Of a stretch of 64,000 bases of DNA, positions 20,080-27,612 are shown one piece after another. Positions within the stretch are counted from its first letter, which is position 1, and each line of letters starts with the position of its first letter. A program made the translations under genes and the position numbers. Location of the stretch: NCBI RefSeq assembly GCF_025244845.1, contig NZ_CP104264.1, positions 2,914,001 through 2,978,000 of the forward strand, written 5' to 3'. Below the pieces are notes generated by a model. The model was not told the DNA's origin and made no database searches. It saw only the letters and a list, made by a program, of their open reading frames with translations. Source of the DNA: Arthrobacter sp. zg-Y1171 (GTDB taxonomy: Bacteria; Actinomycetota; Actinomycetes; Actinomycetales; Micrococcaceae).

Positions 20080-21555
20080 CTACTGCAGGGTCGCCGTCAG
20101 CCTGGCCACGTTGTCGATGTACCGCTGCCACAGCGGCCGGCCCACCCAGTTGTCCAGGATGAGCTCCTTGGACAGTGCGCGGTAGGTGTCCTCGATGCGG
20201 CGCATCTGCTCGACGATGGTGCCGTCGAACATCATCACGGAGACCTCGAGGTTCAGCGAGAAGGAGCGCATGTCCATGTTGCTGGACCCCAGCACCGCCA
20301 CCTCATTGTCGATGGTGAAGTGCTTCGCATGCAGTACCAGCGGTTTGGGGTACTGGTAAATCCGCACCCCCGCCCGCAGCAGCGCCTCGTAATAGGAGCG
20401 CTGCGCGTGGTCCACGAGGAACTGGTCGCCTTTCTCGGAGACGAACAGCTCCACTTCCACGCCTCGCTGCGCCGCCGTCGTCACTGCGTAAAGCAGCGTG
20501 TCATCGGGGACGAAGTACGGGCTGGTAATGGAAATGCGGTCGCTCGCCGAATAAATGAGGGACGCGAAGAGGCGCAGGTTGTTTTCGGTGCTGAAACCGG
20601 GACCGCTGGGCACCACCTGGCACGTGACGCCGCCCGGATTGGACGACGATTCGTACAGGCTCAGTTCCCGTTCCAGGTTTTCGTCGGTCTCGGCGTTCCA
20701 GTCCGTGGCGAAGACGACGTTGAGTTCATCCACCACCGGCCCTTCCATCCGGGCCATCAGTTCGACCCATTTGCGTCCGGACCGGCGGTTGCGGCGTTTG
20801 TTGTAGGCCGGTTCCACCAGGTTCTGGGAGCCGGTGAAGCCCACATCCCCGTCCACCACCAGGATCTTGCGGTGGTTGCGCAGATCCGGCCGGCGCCAGC
20901 GCCCGCGGAAGGGATTGACCGGCAGCATCCGCCGCCACTGGATGTCACTGCCGCGCAGTTCGCGCAGCAGCTTCCGGTAACCGGGGATGCGGAGGGTGCC
21001 GATGTGGTCAAACAGGAGCCGGACGGTGACGCCGCGGGCGGCAGCGTCATTCAGTGCCCGGAAAAAGTCGCGGGTGACGGCGTCGTACCCCATGATGTAG
21101 AACTCCACATGGACGTACCGCGTAGCCTTCCCCACGGCCTCGGTCATTTCGAAAACGGACTCGTGGTAGTCACGTTGCAGGTCCACCTTGTTGCCGTCCA
21201 GGGTGGGGAAGGATCCCAGCCGGCGGTTGAGTTCCGCCGCATTCAGCACCCACTCGGGGCCGTCGTAATTGGTGCCCTCGGTTTCCAGTTCCTTGGTGTT
21301 TTCACGGACCAGGCGGCTGATTTCGGCCTGCCGTTTCACCCGGTGCTCGGACAGCCGGTGGTTGCCGAAGAAGGAAAAAAGGATGATCCCGGGAATCGGC
21401 AGGAAGAAGATGCACAACAGCCAGGCCATGGCGGTGGTGGGACGGCGGTTGCCGGGTACAACGCCCAGGGCAATGATCCGGATCGCATAATCCACCGTGG
21501 TCAGGACGACGGCTGTCCACCCGGACACGTCAAAACCCGACACAGACCACCACAC
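20080..21555 (-). CDS. cls: Cardiolipin synthase (phospholipase D family)
   Basis: 491 residues from GTG 21555, with GGGGAGGAG 6 bases upstream; the frame continues upstream without a signal. The N-terminus has two membrane segments. Two HKD motifs are intact: HRKILVVD near residue 227, with GFTGSQN after it, and HAKHFTID near 408, with GSSNMDMRS after it. The enzyme condenses two phosphatidylglycerols, or PG with a lipid donor, at the membrane. It is divergent from pabC. TAGGCT at 21588-21593 on the minus strand fits its -10, giving a leader of about 27 nt. Confidence 0.94.
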   Translation of the reverse strand: MWWSVSGFDVSGWTAVVLTTVDYAIRIIALGVVPGNRRPTTAMAWLLCIFFLPIPGIILFSFFGNHRLSEHRVKRQAEISRLVRENTKELETEGTNYDGPEWVLNAAELNRRLGSFPTLDGNKVDLQRDYHESVFEMTEAVGKATRYVHVEFYIMGYDAVTRDFFRALNDAAARGVTVRLLFDHIGTLRIPGYRKLLRELRGSDIQWRRMLPVNPFRGRWRRPDLRNHRKILVVDGDVGFTGSQNLVEPAYNKRRNRRSGRKWVELMARMEGPVVDELNVVFATDWNAETDENLERELSLYESSSNPGGVTCQVVPSGPGFSTENNLRLFASLIYSASDRISITSPYFVPDDTLLYAVTTAAQRGVEVELFVSEKGDQFLVDHAQRSYYEALLRAGVRIYQYPKPLVLHAKHFTIDNEVAVLGSSNMDMRSFSLNLEVSVMMFDGTIVEQMRRIEDTYRALSKELILDNWVGRPLWQRYIDNVARLTATLQ

Positions 21556-21627
21556 ACCCTGCTCCTCCCCGACGCCGCCTTCCAGACAGCCTATCGGTCC
21601 GGCCGGGCTGGTCGGGCCCGCCGCGGC

Positions 21628-21633
21628 TAGGCT
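21628..21633 (+). promoter_or_regulatory. -10 element of a probably leaderless pabC mRNA
   Basis: TAGGCT lies 6 bases before ATG 21640 and there is no Shine-Dalgarno. The oppositely oriented cls -10 (TAGGCT, 21588-21593) is 34 bases away. Confidence 0.55.
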
Positions 21634-21639
21634 GGGCCC

Positions 21640-22527
21640 ATGACTGTTCTGGTTTTCCTGGATTCCGCCTTTCCCGACGGACGCCCGGCCGACGCCGGAG
21701 TCCCCCAGCTGATGATCAATGACCTGGGCGTGACCCGCGGAGACGGGATCTTCGAATCGCTGCTGGCCGTGGATTCCGTGCCCCGCAAGCCGGATGCCCA
21801 TCTGGACCGGCTGGCGTCCTCCGCGCGGCTGCTGGAACTGGAGATTCCCCCGCGCGGCGCCTGGGAACGGGCCATTGCCACCGCGCTCGCCCTGCACGCG
21901 CAGGCGCAAACCGCCGGCACCGGGTCCCCTGCCCGCGCGGCGGTGAAGCTTGTGGTGACCCGCGGCGTCGAGGGCGCCGGCACGCCCACGGCGTGGGTGC
22001 AGGTCACCCCTGCCGCCGATGCCTCACGGCAGCGTACGGAGGGCATCAAGGTCCTGCTCCTGGACCGCGGTTATGACAGCCTGGCGGCCGCCCGGGCTCC
22101 GTGGCTGCTGCTCGGCGCCAAGACACTCTCCTACGCCGTGAACATGGCGGCCCTGCGCCACGTCCGCGCGAACGGCGCCGATGACGCAATCTTCACCTCC
22201 TCCGACGGCAAGGTCCTCGAAGGGCCCACGTCCACCGTGGTGCTGGCCCGCGAACGCAACGGCGTGCGCACCCTGCTCACTCCGGAGCGCAGGAGCGGCA
22301 TCCTGGCCGGAACCACGCAGGATGCCCTCTTCCGTGCGGCCGAAGCCGCCGGCTGGGAACTGGGATACGGGCCGCTGGTGCCCGAAGACCTGTTCGCGGC
22401 CGACGGCGTCTGGCTGGCGTCCAGCATCCGGCTGCTGGTGCCGGTGCGCTCCATCGACGGCAGGGAACTGCCCTTCTCCGAGGTCCTGAACGCCGAACTC
22501 ACCAAGCTGGCGGACGCGGCCCTCTGA
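21640..22527 (+). CDS. pabC: Aminodeoxychorismate lyase-like class IV aminotransferase (PabC type)
   Basis: 295 residues of the fold-type IV PLP family, which includes 4-amino-4-deoxychorismate lyase, branched-chain and D-amino acid aminotransferases. Evidence is the N-terminal DLGVTRGDGIFESLL with Arg for substrate and PLP phosphate, and the PLP lysine at K161 in LLGAKTLSYAVNM. Further on, DGKVLEGPTSTVV and GILAGTTQDAL match the PLP-phosphate and strand motifs. The RGDGIFE form is typical of PabC-like proteins. Folate p-aminobenzoate synthesis is likely but not proven by context. Confidence 0.82.
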   Translation: MTVLVFLDSAFPDGRPADAGVPQLMINDLGVTRGDGIFESLLAVDSVPRKPDAHLDRLASSARLLELEIPPRGAWERAIATALALHAQAQTAGTGSPARAAVKLVVTRGVEGAGTPTAWVQVTPAADASRQRTEGIKVLLLDRGYDSLAAARAPWLLLGAKTLSYAVNMAALRHVRANGADDAIFTSSDGKVLEGPTSTVVLARERNGVRTLLTPERRSGILAGTTQDALFRAAEAAGWELGYGPLVPEDLFAADGVWLASSIRLLVPVRSIDGRELPFSEVLNAELTKLADAAL

Positions 22528-22547
22528 GCCGGCCGGGCCGGGAGGCC

Positions 22548-23351
22548 TCAGGTCAGGATGAAGTTGAACGTGCCGGCCGCCACCGCGCCTGCCACGGCAG
22601 CGGCGGACACGGCCGCCCCCACCGCGAACACGGCGGCGTCCACCCCGCTGAAGGTCGACGTTCGAGCCCAGGTCCGTTCCGCGGCGCCGAAGCCGCGCGC
22701 TTCCATTGCCGTCGCAAGGCGGGTGGCCCGGCGGATCGCCTGCACCAGCAGCGCGAGGGACTGCCCCGCGAACCCCCGCAGCCGGGCCGCTCCCCCGGCA
22801 TCCGGTCCCGCACCGCGGGCGTGCCGGGCCAGTCCGATGGTGCGCCATTCCTCCACCAGCAGCCCCACCAGACGCATGGCCGCCAACGCGCCCAGGACAA
22901 AGCGGTGCGGCAGCCCCAGTTTCTGGGCCAGGGCGTCGGCCAGGTCCGTGGGATCAGTGGTGGCCAGCAGGTAGATTCCCGGCAGGGCTATCGCCAGGCC
23001 GCGCAGCCCGATGGCGATGCCCGCGGCTACGGAGCCGGAGGTGAACACCAGCGGCCCGGCCTCGAGCAGCACCGTCCCGGTCTTTTCCGCCAGCAGCGCC
23101 GTGCCCCACGCACCGATCAGCGCCGCGGCCAGCAGCGGCCAGATCCGCCGGACCAGCGTTCCGATCCGGATGTGCAGCAGCGGCAGCAGGGCCAGTTCGG
23201 CGGTGAGGACGACGGCGGCACTCACCCAGTCCACCGTCACTAGTACTGCCAGGGTCAGCAGCACAGCCGCGGCAAGCTTGGAGAGCGGGTTGGCGCGGGC
23301 CAGGAACGTGCCGGCGGGGCGGGCCGGAGCCGCGGCAGCTGCAGCGCTCAT
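22548..23351 (-). CDS. ecfT: ECF transporter transmembrane component EcfT
   Basis: 267 residues with about five or six membrane segments. It couples ATP hydrolysis by EcfA to substrate transfer by the S component. The coupling helices carry the A-R-G type motifs: LARHARGAG near residue 175 and AMEARGFG near 218. Its ATG overlaps the EcfA stop as ATGA, and it is the last gene of the TPP-controlled unit. Confidence 0.9.
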   Translation of the reverse strand: MSAAAAAAPARPAGTFLARANPLSKLAAAVLLTLAVLVTVDWVSAAVVLTAELALLPLLHIRIGTLVRRIWPLLAAALIGAWGTALLAEKTGTVLLEAGPLVFTSGSVAAGIAIGLRGLAIALPGIYLLATTDPTDLADALAQKLGLPHRFVLGALAAMRLVGLLVEEWRTIGLARHARGAGPDAGGAARLRGFAGQSLALLVQAIRRATRLATAMEARGFGAAERTWARTSTFSGVDAAVFAVGAAVSAAAVAGAVAAGTFNFILT

Positions 23352-24976
23352 CGCCGCACCCGGACGTCGCTTGCCGTTCCGGCGTCACGGGCCGTTCCGG
23401 CGTCGTCGGCAGGAACAACAGGGGTGAGCACCCCGTCCGCCGCCCGGAGGTTCCGGGAGGCCAGCGCCTCGATGAACTCGGCGTCATGCGTCACGGAAAC
23501 CACGCAGCGCCCTTCCGACAACTGGCCGCGCAGCAGGGCCACCAGTTCTGCCCAGGTGCGGGCGTCCTGTCCGAAGGTCGGCTCATCCAGCAGCAGGATG
23601 GACGGCTCAGTGGCAAGCATGGTTGCCACTGACAGGCGGCGTTTCTCCCCGCCCGAAAGCGTGAACGGGTTGGCCTCGAGCAGTTTGTCCAGCCGGAGCC
23701 GTTCCGCCAGGTGGTGCACCCGTGCCAGCACCTGCGCGTCCGTCTCCCGGCCCAGCCGACGCGGCCCGAAGGCCAGTTCGTCCAGCACGGTGTTGGCCAG
23801 GAACTGGTGCTCGGGCTCCTGGAAGACGGTGCCGATGCGGTCCACCAGCTGCGCGGAGGTCCAGCGGCCGGGTTCCGGGCGGGCTGCGCCGGCCAGGGCC
23901 GGGGCCGCGGTGAGGGTTCCTTCCCTTGGCCGGAGCAGGCCGCCGAGAGTCAGGGCAAGCGTGGATTTGCCTGCACCGTTCGGTCCGGTGATCCCGACGG
24001 CGGTGCCGGCGTCCAGGCTCAGGTCCGCTCCGGTGAGCACGGCGGGACCGCGGAGTGAACGCGCAACGGCCAGCCCGCGGGCCTCCAGCAGCCGGGGACC
24101 GGCCGCAGCCGGCGCCCAGGGTCCGCCAGGAATTTCCGGCCTGGTACCGGGCAGCCAGACACCGGACTCCGCCAGGGTGCTGCGGTGCGCGGGATTGCCC
24201 AGTACCTGTTCCGGGGAACCGTCCGCCAGCACGCCGCCGCCGGCGGCGAGGACAATAACGCGGTCCACAACGCCGGCCCAGACATCCACCCGGTGCTCCA
24301 CCACGATGAGCGTGGCACCGGTGCGGTCCAACACCCGGGTCACGGCGTCGCGGATTTCCACCACGCCGTCCGGGTCCAGGTTGGCCGTCGGCTCATCGAG
24401 CAGCAGCAGGCCCGGTTCCATGGCCATCACTGACGCGAGGGCCAGGCGTTGCTTCTGTCCGCCGGAGAGCGCGGCGGTGGAGCGGTCCAGCGGAACCTCC
24501 AGTCCGACGTCGGCCAGTGCCGCATGCACCCGCGGCCAGATTTCCGCCGCCGGAACGGCCAGGTTTTCCGCGCCGAAGGCCACTTCGTCTCCGACCCGGG
24601 ACAGGACGGTCTGGGAGTCGGGGTCCTGCAGGACCAGCCCGGTCCGTCCGCGGGCGTTCGCGGGATGGACGCCGTCGAGCGTCAGGACCCCCTGTTCCTC
24701 CCCGCCGGTATCCGGGCCGAGGACACCGGCAAGAGCGTGCAGGAACGTGGATTTTCCGGCGCCGGAAGCGCCCAGCAGCAGCACCCGCTCACCCGGGGAA
24801 ATCACCAGGTCCAGGCCTGACACCGCCGAGCCGGTCCGTCCCCCGTGCTGCCAGCCCCAGCCGCGGGCTGCGACGGCGGCCGGGCGGGGCCGGCGTCGGG
24901 AGCCCGGGGCGGCGTCCCGCAACGGAATGGAAGCCGCTGCAGGCGGGCGTCTCCCGCCCTTCTTCCCGAACAGCAC
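23348..24976 (-). CDS. ecfA: ECF transporter fused ATPase (EcfA1-EcfA2)
   Basis: 542 residues from GTG 24976, 2 bases after the ykoE stop. Two complete ABC ATPase modules are joined. The first has GASGAGKS, LSGGQKQRLALASVMAMEP and LLLLDEPTANLD. The second has GPNGAGKS, LSGGEKRRLSVATML and ILLLDEPTFGQD. This matches the YkoD layout in ykoEDC. About 45 Arg/Pro-rich residues precede the first module, so the exact start is uncertain. It energises thiamine-precursor import. Confidence 0.92.
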   Translation of the reverse strand: MLFGKKGGRRPPAAASIPLRDAAPGSRRRPRPAAVAARGWGWQHGGRTGSAVSGLDLVISPGERVLLLGASGAGKSTFLHALAGVLGPDTGGEEQGVLTLDGVHPANARGRTGLVLQDPDSQTVLSRVGDEVAFGAENLAVPAAEIWPRVHAALADVGLEVPLDRSTAALSGGQKQRLALASVMAMEPGLLLLDEPTANLDPDGVVEIRDAVTRVLDRTGATLIVVEHRVDVWAGVVDRVIVLAAGGGVLADGSPEQVLGNPAHRSTLAESGVWLPGTRPEIPGGPWAPAAAGPRLLEARGLAVARSLRGPAVLTGADLSLDAGTAVGITGPNGAGKSTLALTLGGLLRPREGTLTAAPALAGAARPEPGRWTSAQLVDRIGTVFQEPEHQFLANTVLDELAFGPRRLGRETDAQVLARVHHLAERLRLDKLLEANPFTLSGGEKRRLSVATMLATEPSILLLDEPTFGQDARTWAELVALLRGQLSEGRCVVSVTHDAEFIEALASRNLRAADGVLTPVVPADDAGTARDAGTASDVRVRR

Positions 24977-24978
24977 CG

Positions 24979-25596
24979 TTACGCCGTTCCCGTCCGACCC
25001 GATGCGAAGGGTGCAAGGGCACCCGTCCGTGCCAGCGCGCGGACCGCCAGCCAGGACAGCCCGCCGGCAATGACCGCTCCCGAGACGCAGGTGAGCAGCG
25101 CGTACAGCAGCTGCCACTGTGCAGCCCATTCCACGTTGTACAGGACGTTTTCGCTCAGGCCGAGGAACAGGCCGGACCCCAGCCCGGCCAGCAGTGCCAC
25201 GGGAAGGGAGAACCGCCGGTACAGGAACAGCAGGAACACCAGCTCGGCGCCCAGGCCCTGCAGGAAGCCCGAAAGCAGCACGGAGAGGCCGAACTGCGTG
25301 CCCAGCACGCCTGACACGGCGGATGCCAGCATCTCGCAGTAGATCGCCGCGCCGGGTTTACGGATGATGAGCCCGCCCAACACCCCGGCAATCAGCCAGC
25401 CGCCGGTGTAAAGCCCGGCGAGCGGCGGAAACGCCGCGGTGAGTACGCTGATCCCGGCGTAGCCCAGGGACCAGGCCCAGAAAATCACGCCCACGGCCAC
25501 CGCGAGCACGGAGGCAACAACAATGTCCACCACCCGCCAGGAACGCCTTGGGGCTGCGGGCCGGGTGCGGTCGGGTGCTGCGGATTGGTCTTTCAT
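24979..25596 (-). CDS. ykoE: YkoE-family ECF substrate-binding component (thiamine precursor)
   Basis: 205 residues with about five membrane helices, for example VDIVVASVLAVAVGVIFWAW and LIAGVLGGLIIRKPGAAIYCEM. The IIRKPGAAIYCEMLASAVSGVLG stretch is characteristic of YkoE. The adjacent EcfA fusion and EcfT match the ykoEDC arrangement. The TPP riboswitch upstream points to thiamine or hydroxymethylpyrimidine as substrate. ATG 25596 has an ideal AGGAGG 6 bases upstream, but that sequence is one arm of a perfect hairpin. Confidence 0.9.
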   Translation of the reverse strand: MKDQSAAPDRTRPAAPRRSWRVVDIVVASVLAVAVGVIFWAWSLGYAGISVLTAAFPPLAGLYTGGWLIAGVLGGLIIRKPGAAIYCEMLASAVSGVLGTQFGLSVLLSGFLQGLGAELVFLLFLYRRFSLPVALLAGLGSGLFLGLSENVLYNVEWAAQWQLLYALLTCVSGAVIAGGLSWLAVRALARTGALAPFASGRTGTA

Positions 25597-25602
25597 GAAT
25601 AT

Positions 25603-25620
25603 CCTCCTGAGGTCAGGAGG
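25603..25620 (-). promoter_or_regulatory. Hairpin that sequesters the ykoE Shine-Dalgarno
   Basis: In the mRNA, CCTCCTGA and TCAGGAGG are perfect 8-base complements separated by 2 bases. The AGGAGG inside the second arm is the ribosome-binding site of ykoE. This is the expected expression platform of a translational TPP switch. Confidence 0.75.
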
Positions 25621-25699
25621 GGAGGGTGATGCTGCACCGGTAAACCGGCGCGCTTCCCCGCGGGCCGTTGCCGGCCAACGGGGAATTTCCCTGAGTTCT

Positions 25700-25816
25700 C
25701 GACTCCCTTCGCCGGTACTAACCGGATCAGGTTCGAGGGTCTGCGGATATCCGCACTCTCAGCGCCTTGTCCTTCGCGGTCCGAAGACCTGCTGCGGGAC
25801 GGCGCTCCCCTGTCGT
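25700..25816 (-). ncRNA. TPP riboswitch (THI element)
   Basis: Read on the minus strand, the conserved cores occur in order: GGGGAGC near the 5' end, then CTGAGAGTGCGG, then ACCCTCGAACCTGATCCGG, then GTTAGTACCGGCGAAGGGAG. The ends CGAC and GTCG can close P1. It lies about 105 bases upstream of ykoE. A TAGAGT hexamer at 25831-25836 fits the -10 for a start near 25824. Confidence 0.95.
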
Positions 25817-25830
25817 ATGTTTGCGGTTCC

Positions 25831-25836
25831 ACTCTA
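25831..25836 (-). promoter_or_regulatory. -10 element upstream of the TPP riboswitch
   Basis: TAGAGT on the minus strand is 14 bases before the aptamer P1 5' arm. Confidence 0.5.
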
Positions 25837-25876
25837 CACACGTGTTCCTGATCCGGCGACGGGCAAACAGGTACCG

Positions 25877-25882
25877 TAGGGT
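25877..25882 (+). promoter_or_regulatory. -10 element of the DUF4235 gene
   Basis: TAGGGT lies 30 bases before ATG 25913. Unlike the leaderless cases, this gene has a Shine-Dalgarno (AGGAG) 5 bases before its start. Confidence 0.5.
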
Positions 25883-25912
25883 TAGGAAAAACGCCCGAAG
25901 CTAGGAGTATTC

Positions 25913-26176
25913 ATGAACCTGATCCTCAAACTGCTCGGAACCGGAGCGAGCATCCTCTCCGGAATCGTCGCCGCCAAGGTGCTGGACTTCGCCTGGACCA
26001 AGGCCACCGGCAACGAGCCGCCGAAGGATGCCGAGGGCAGCCTGGAAAACAGCCTCCGTTCCGCCGTGGCGTTCGCCGTGGTTTCGGGTGCCGTCAGCCA
26101 GGTCATCCGCGTGCTGACCAACCGCGGCACGCAGCGGGCCATCCAGCGCTACCAGAAGACGCCGGAAATCGTCTAA
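25913..26176 (+). CDS. DUF4235 family membrane protein
   Basis: 87 residues with two hydrophobic segments (near residues 3-24 and 47-67) separated by an acidic and basic loop. The pattern KLLGTGASILSGIVAAKVLDFAWTKATGNEPP matches DUF4235 (PF14019), a short actinobacterial family of unknown role. It has a TAGGGT promoter and an AGGAG site. Two back-to-back hairpins follow before the convergent mnhG stop. Confidence 0.85.
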   Translation: MNLILKLLGTGASILSGIVAAKVLDFAWTKATGNEPPKDAEGSLENSLRSAVAFAVVSGAVSQVIRVLTNRGTQRAIQRYQKTPEIV

Positions 26177-26178
26177 GC

Positions 26179-26212
26179 CTTCGATTATCGAAGCCTCCGC
26201 CTTTGGCGGAGG
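26179..26212. terminator. Two tandem hairpins between convergent genes
   Basis: CTTCGAT/ATCGAAG (26179-26185 with 26187-26193) is a palindrome with a one-base centre. CCTCCGCC/GGCGGAGG (26194-26201 with 26205-26212) has a 3-base loop. Neither has a T run, so terminator function for DUF4235 or mnhG is only probable. Confidence 0.5.
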
Positions 26213-26220
26213 AGCCGCGC

Positions 26221-26754
26221 TCAGCCCTCGGGGTTTTTCCCCGGGCGCTGGGCGTCGCTGTTTAACGCCCCGCCTGCGCCGGTTCCCCGGGCGCGCAGCA
26301 TCTCGTCGTCGTCGAGCTCCCCGGTGTAGCTGTGCCCCGGATCGTCGTCCACGCGGGGATCGTCATCCTCGTCTTCGAGCACTTCCTCTTCCGCTTCCCG
26401 GAGCAGTCGCTGGGCACGCTCGACGACGTCGTCCAGTTCGTCGATGACCAGCAGTTCGGGCCGCAGGTGCTTGGTCCGGTAACCGGCGCGGCCAACCATG
26501 TGGGCCGAGACCGGTGCGGTCAGGAGCATAAAGATCCAGGCCACGAACAGGATCGGCAGCAGCTTCCAGCTGCGGAATTCCACGGCCATGGCCAGCAGGA
26601 ACAGCAGGAGCCCCAGCACCTGGGGTTTGGTGGCTGCGTGCATACGGCTGAGCAGGTCGGGGAATCGGATCAGGCCGATGGCGGCGGCCAGGGACATCAG
26701 GGCGCCGCCGAGCATCAGCACGGCTGTGATCACGTCATAGACGGTCTCCTCCAT
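26221..26754 (-). CDS. mnhG: Mrp antiporter subunit G with long acidic tail
   Basis: 177 residues. The first 100 or so form the MnhG/MrpG unit of three membrane segments (TAVLMLGGALMSLAAAIGLIRFPDLLSRMHAATKPQVLG). The remaining 75 are cytoplasmic, with dense Asp/Glu clusters, well beyond the usual length of about 110-120. Mrp complexes exchange Na+ for H+ and support pH and salt tolerance. It is the last gene of the operon. Confidence 0.92.
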   Translation of the reverse strand: MEETVYDVITAVLMLGGALMSLAAAIGLIRFPDLLSRMHAATKPQVLGLLLFLLAMAVEFRSWKLLPILFVAWIFMLLTAPVSAHMVGRAGYRTKHLRPELLVIDELDDVVERAQRLLREAEEEVLEDEDDDPRVDDDPGHSYTGELDDDEMLRARGTGAGGALNSDAQRPGKNPEG

Positions 26755-26758
26755 GGTG

Positions 26759-27019
26759 CTACCGCCTGTCCGTTACGAAACGGGCAACGGTCACGGAGCC
26801 GATGAAGCCGATCAGGGAGATAGCGACCACTAGGGCCAGGTAGTCCAGGTTGCGGTAAACGATCATGTCCGTGATCAGGGCCGCACCCACAATGGCCAGC
26901 AGCACGTCCGAGGCCAGTACCCGGTCCAGGATCGAGGGGCCCCGGGCAATCCGGTAAATGGCGCCGGCGCCGGCCACTGCCAACATGACGGACACGGCCA
27001 CCACAGCTGCGCTCATCAT
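26759..27019 (-). CDS. mnhF: Mrp antiporter subunit F
   Basis: 86 residues with three membrane segments. The conserved region RIARGPSILDRVLASDVLLAIVGA is typical of MrpF. Its ATG is at 27019 and overlaps the mnhE stop. The gap to mnhG is 4 bases. Confidence 0.93.
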   Translation of the reverse strand: MMSAAVVAVSVMLAVAGAGAIYRIARGPSILDRVLASDVLLAIVGAALITDMIVYRNLDYLALVVAISLIGFIGSVTVARFVTDRR

Positions 27020-27612
27020 GCCCGGCCTCCAATCTTTCGTTTCCGTGTTTCAGCGGTTTCGGCGCGCAGGGCGGCCAGCTCCTCTTTGGTTCCCAGGGTG
27101 CGGATCAGCCAGGCCTCGGCGTCCAGGGCATCGGCCCGCACCTTTTCGGCCTGTTCCGCTGTGGACACGTTCAGCGCGTGCAGGTACAGGGTCGAGGTGG
27201 AACGGTCGACGTCGACAATCAACGAGCCGGGGATCAGGGAGAGCACGTGGCCGGTGGCCGTGACCAGCAGGTCCGAGCGGCTGCGCAGCTTCACCCCGAT
27301 GACCCCGTTGCGGATCCGCGGGCCGCGGACTAGCGCGAGCCAGAGCACATGGAAGCTGGCCTGCACCAGCTTGTAGAGGAAGCGTCCGGCGAAGAGCAGC
27401 CCGTAGAGCGGGTTGAACCTGCCGCTGAGTTCCACGGGCGGGAGGTAGAAGATGTTCGCCACGAAGAAGGCGATCACCGCCCCGAAGACCAGGTTCCCGG
27501 CACTGAAGTCCTGCCACAGCGCCCCCCACAGGAACACCAGCCAGATCAGCAGGGGCAGTTCCTGCAGCAGCGGAACGCGGGACCGGCTGCGCATGCGTGC
27601 TTCCTTGGTCAT
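27016..27612 (-). CDS. mnhE: Mrp antiporter subunit E
   Basis: 198 residues. Two N-terminal hydrophobic segments are followed by a cytoplasmic domain with VTATGHVLSLIPGSLIVDVDRSTSTLYLHALNV, the MnhE signature. Overlaps on both sides indicate coupled translation. Confidence 0.93.
   Translation of the reverse strand: MTKEARMRSRSRVPLLQELPLLIWLVFLWGALWQDFSAGNLVFGAVIAFFVANIFYLPPVELSGRFNPLYGLLFAGRFLYKLVQASFHVLWLALVRGPRIRNGVIGVKLRSRSDLLVTATGHVLSLIPGSLIVDVDRSTSTLYLHALNVSTAEQAEKVRADALDAEAWLIRTLGTKEELAALRAETAETRKRKIGGRA

Noticed and set aside
20080-21909. Longer cardiolipin synthase frame starting at 21909
   Set aside because: The extra N-terminal residues are antisense to pabC and lack family similarity. 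GTG 21555 has a strong Shine-Dalgarno.
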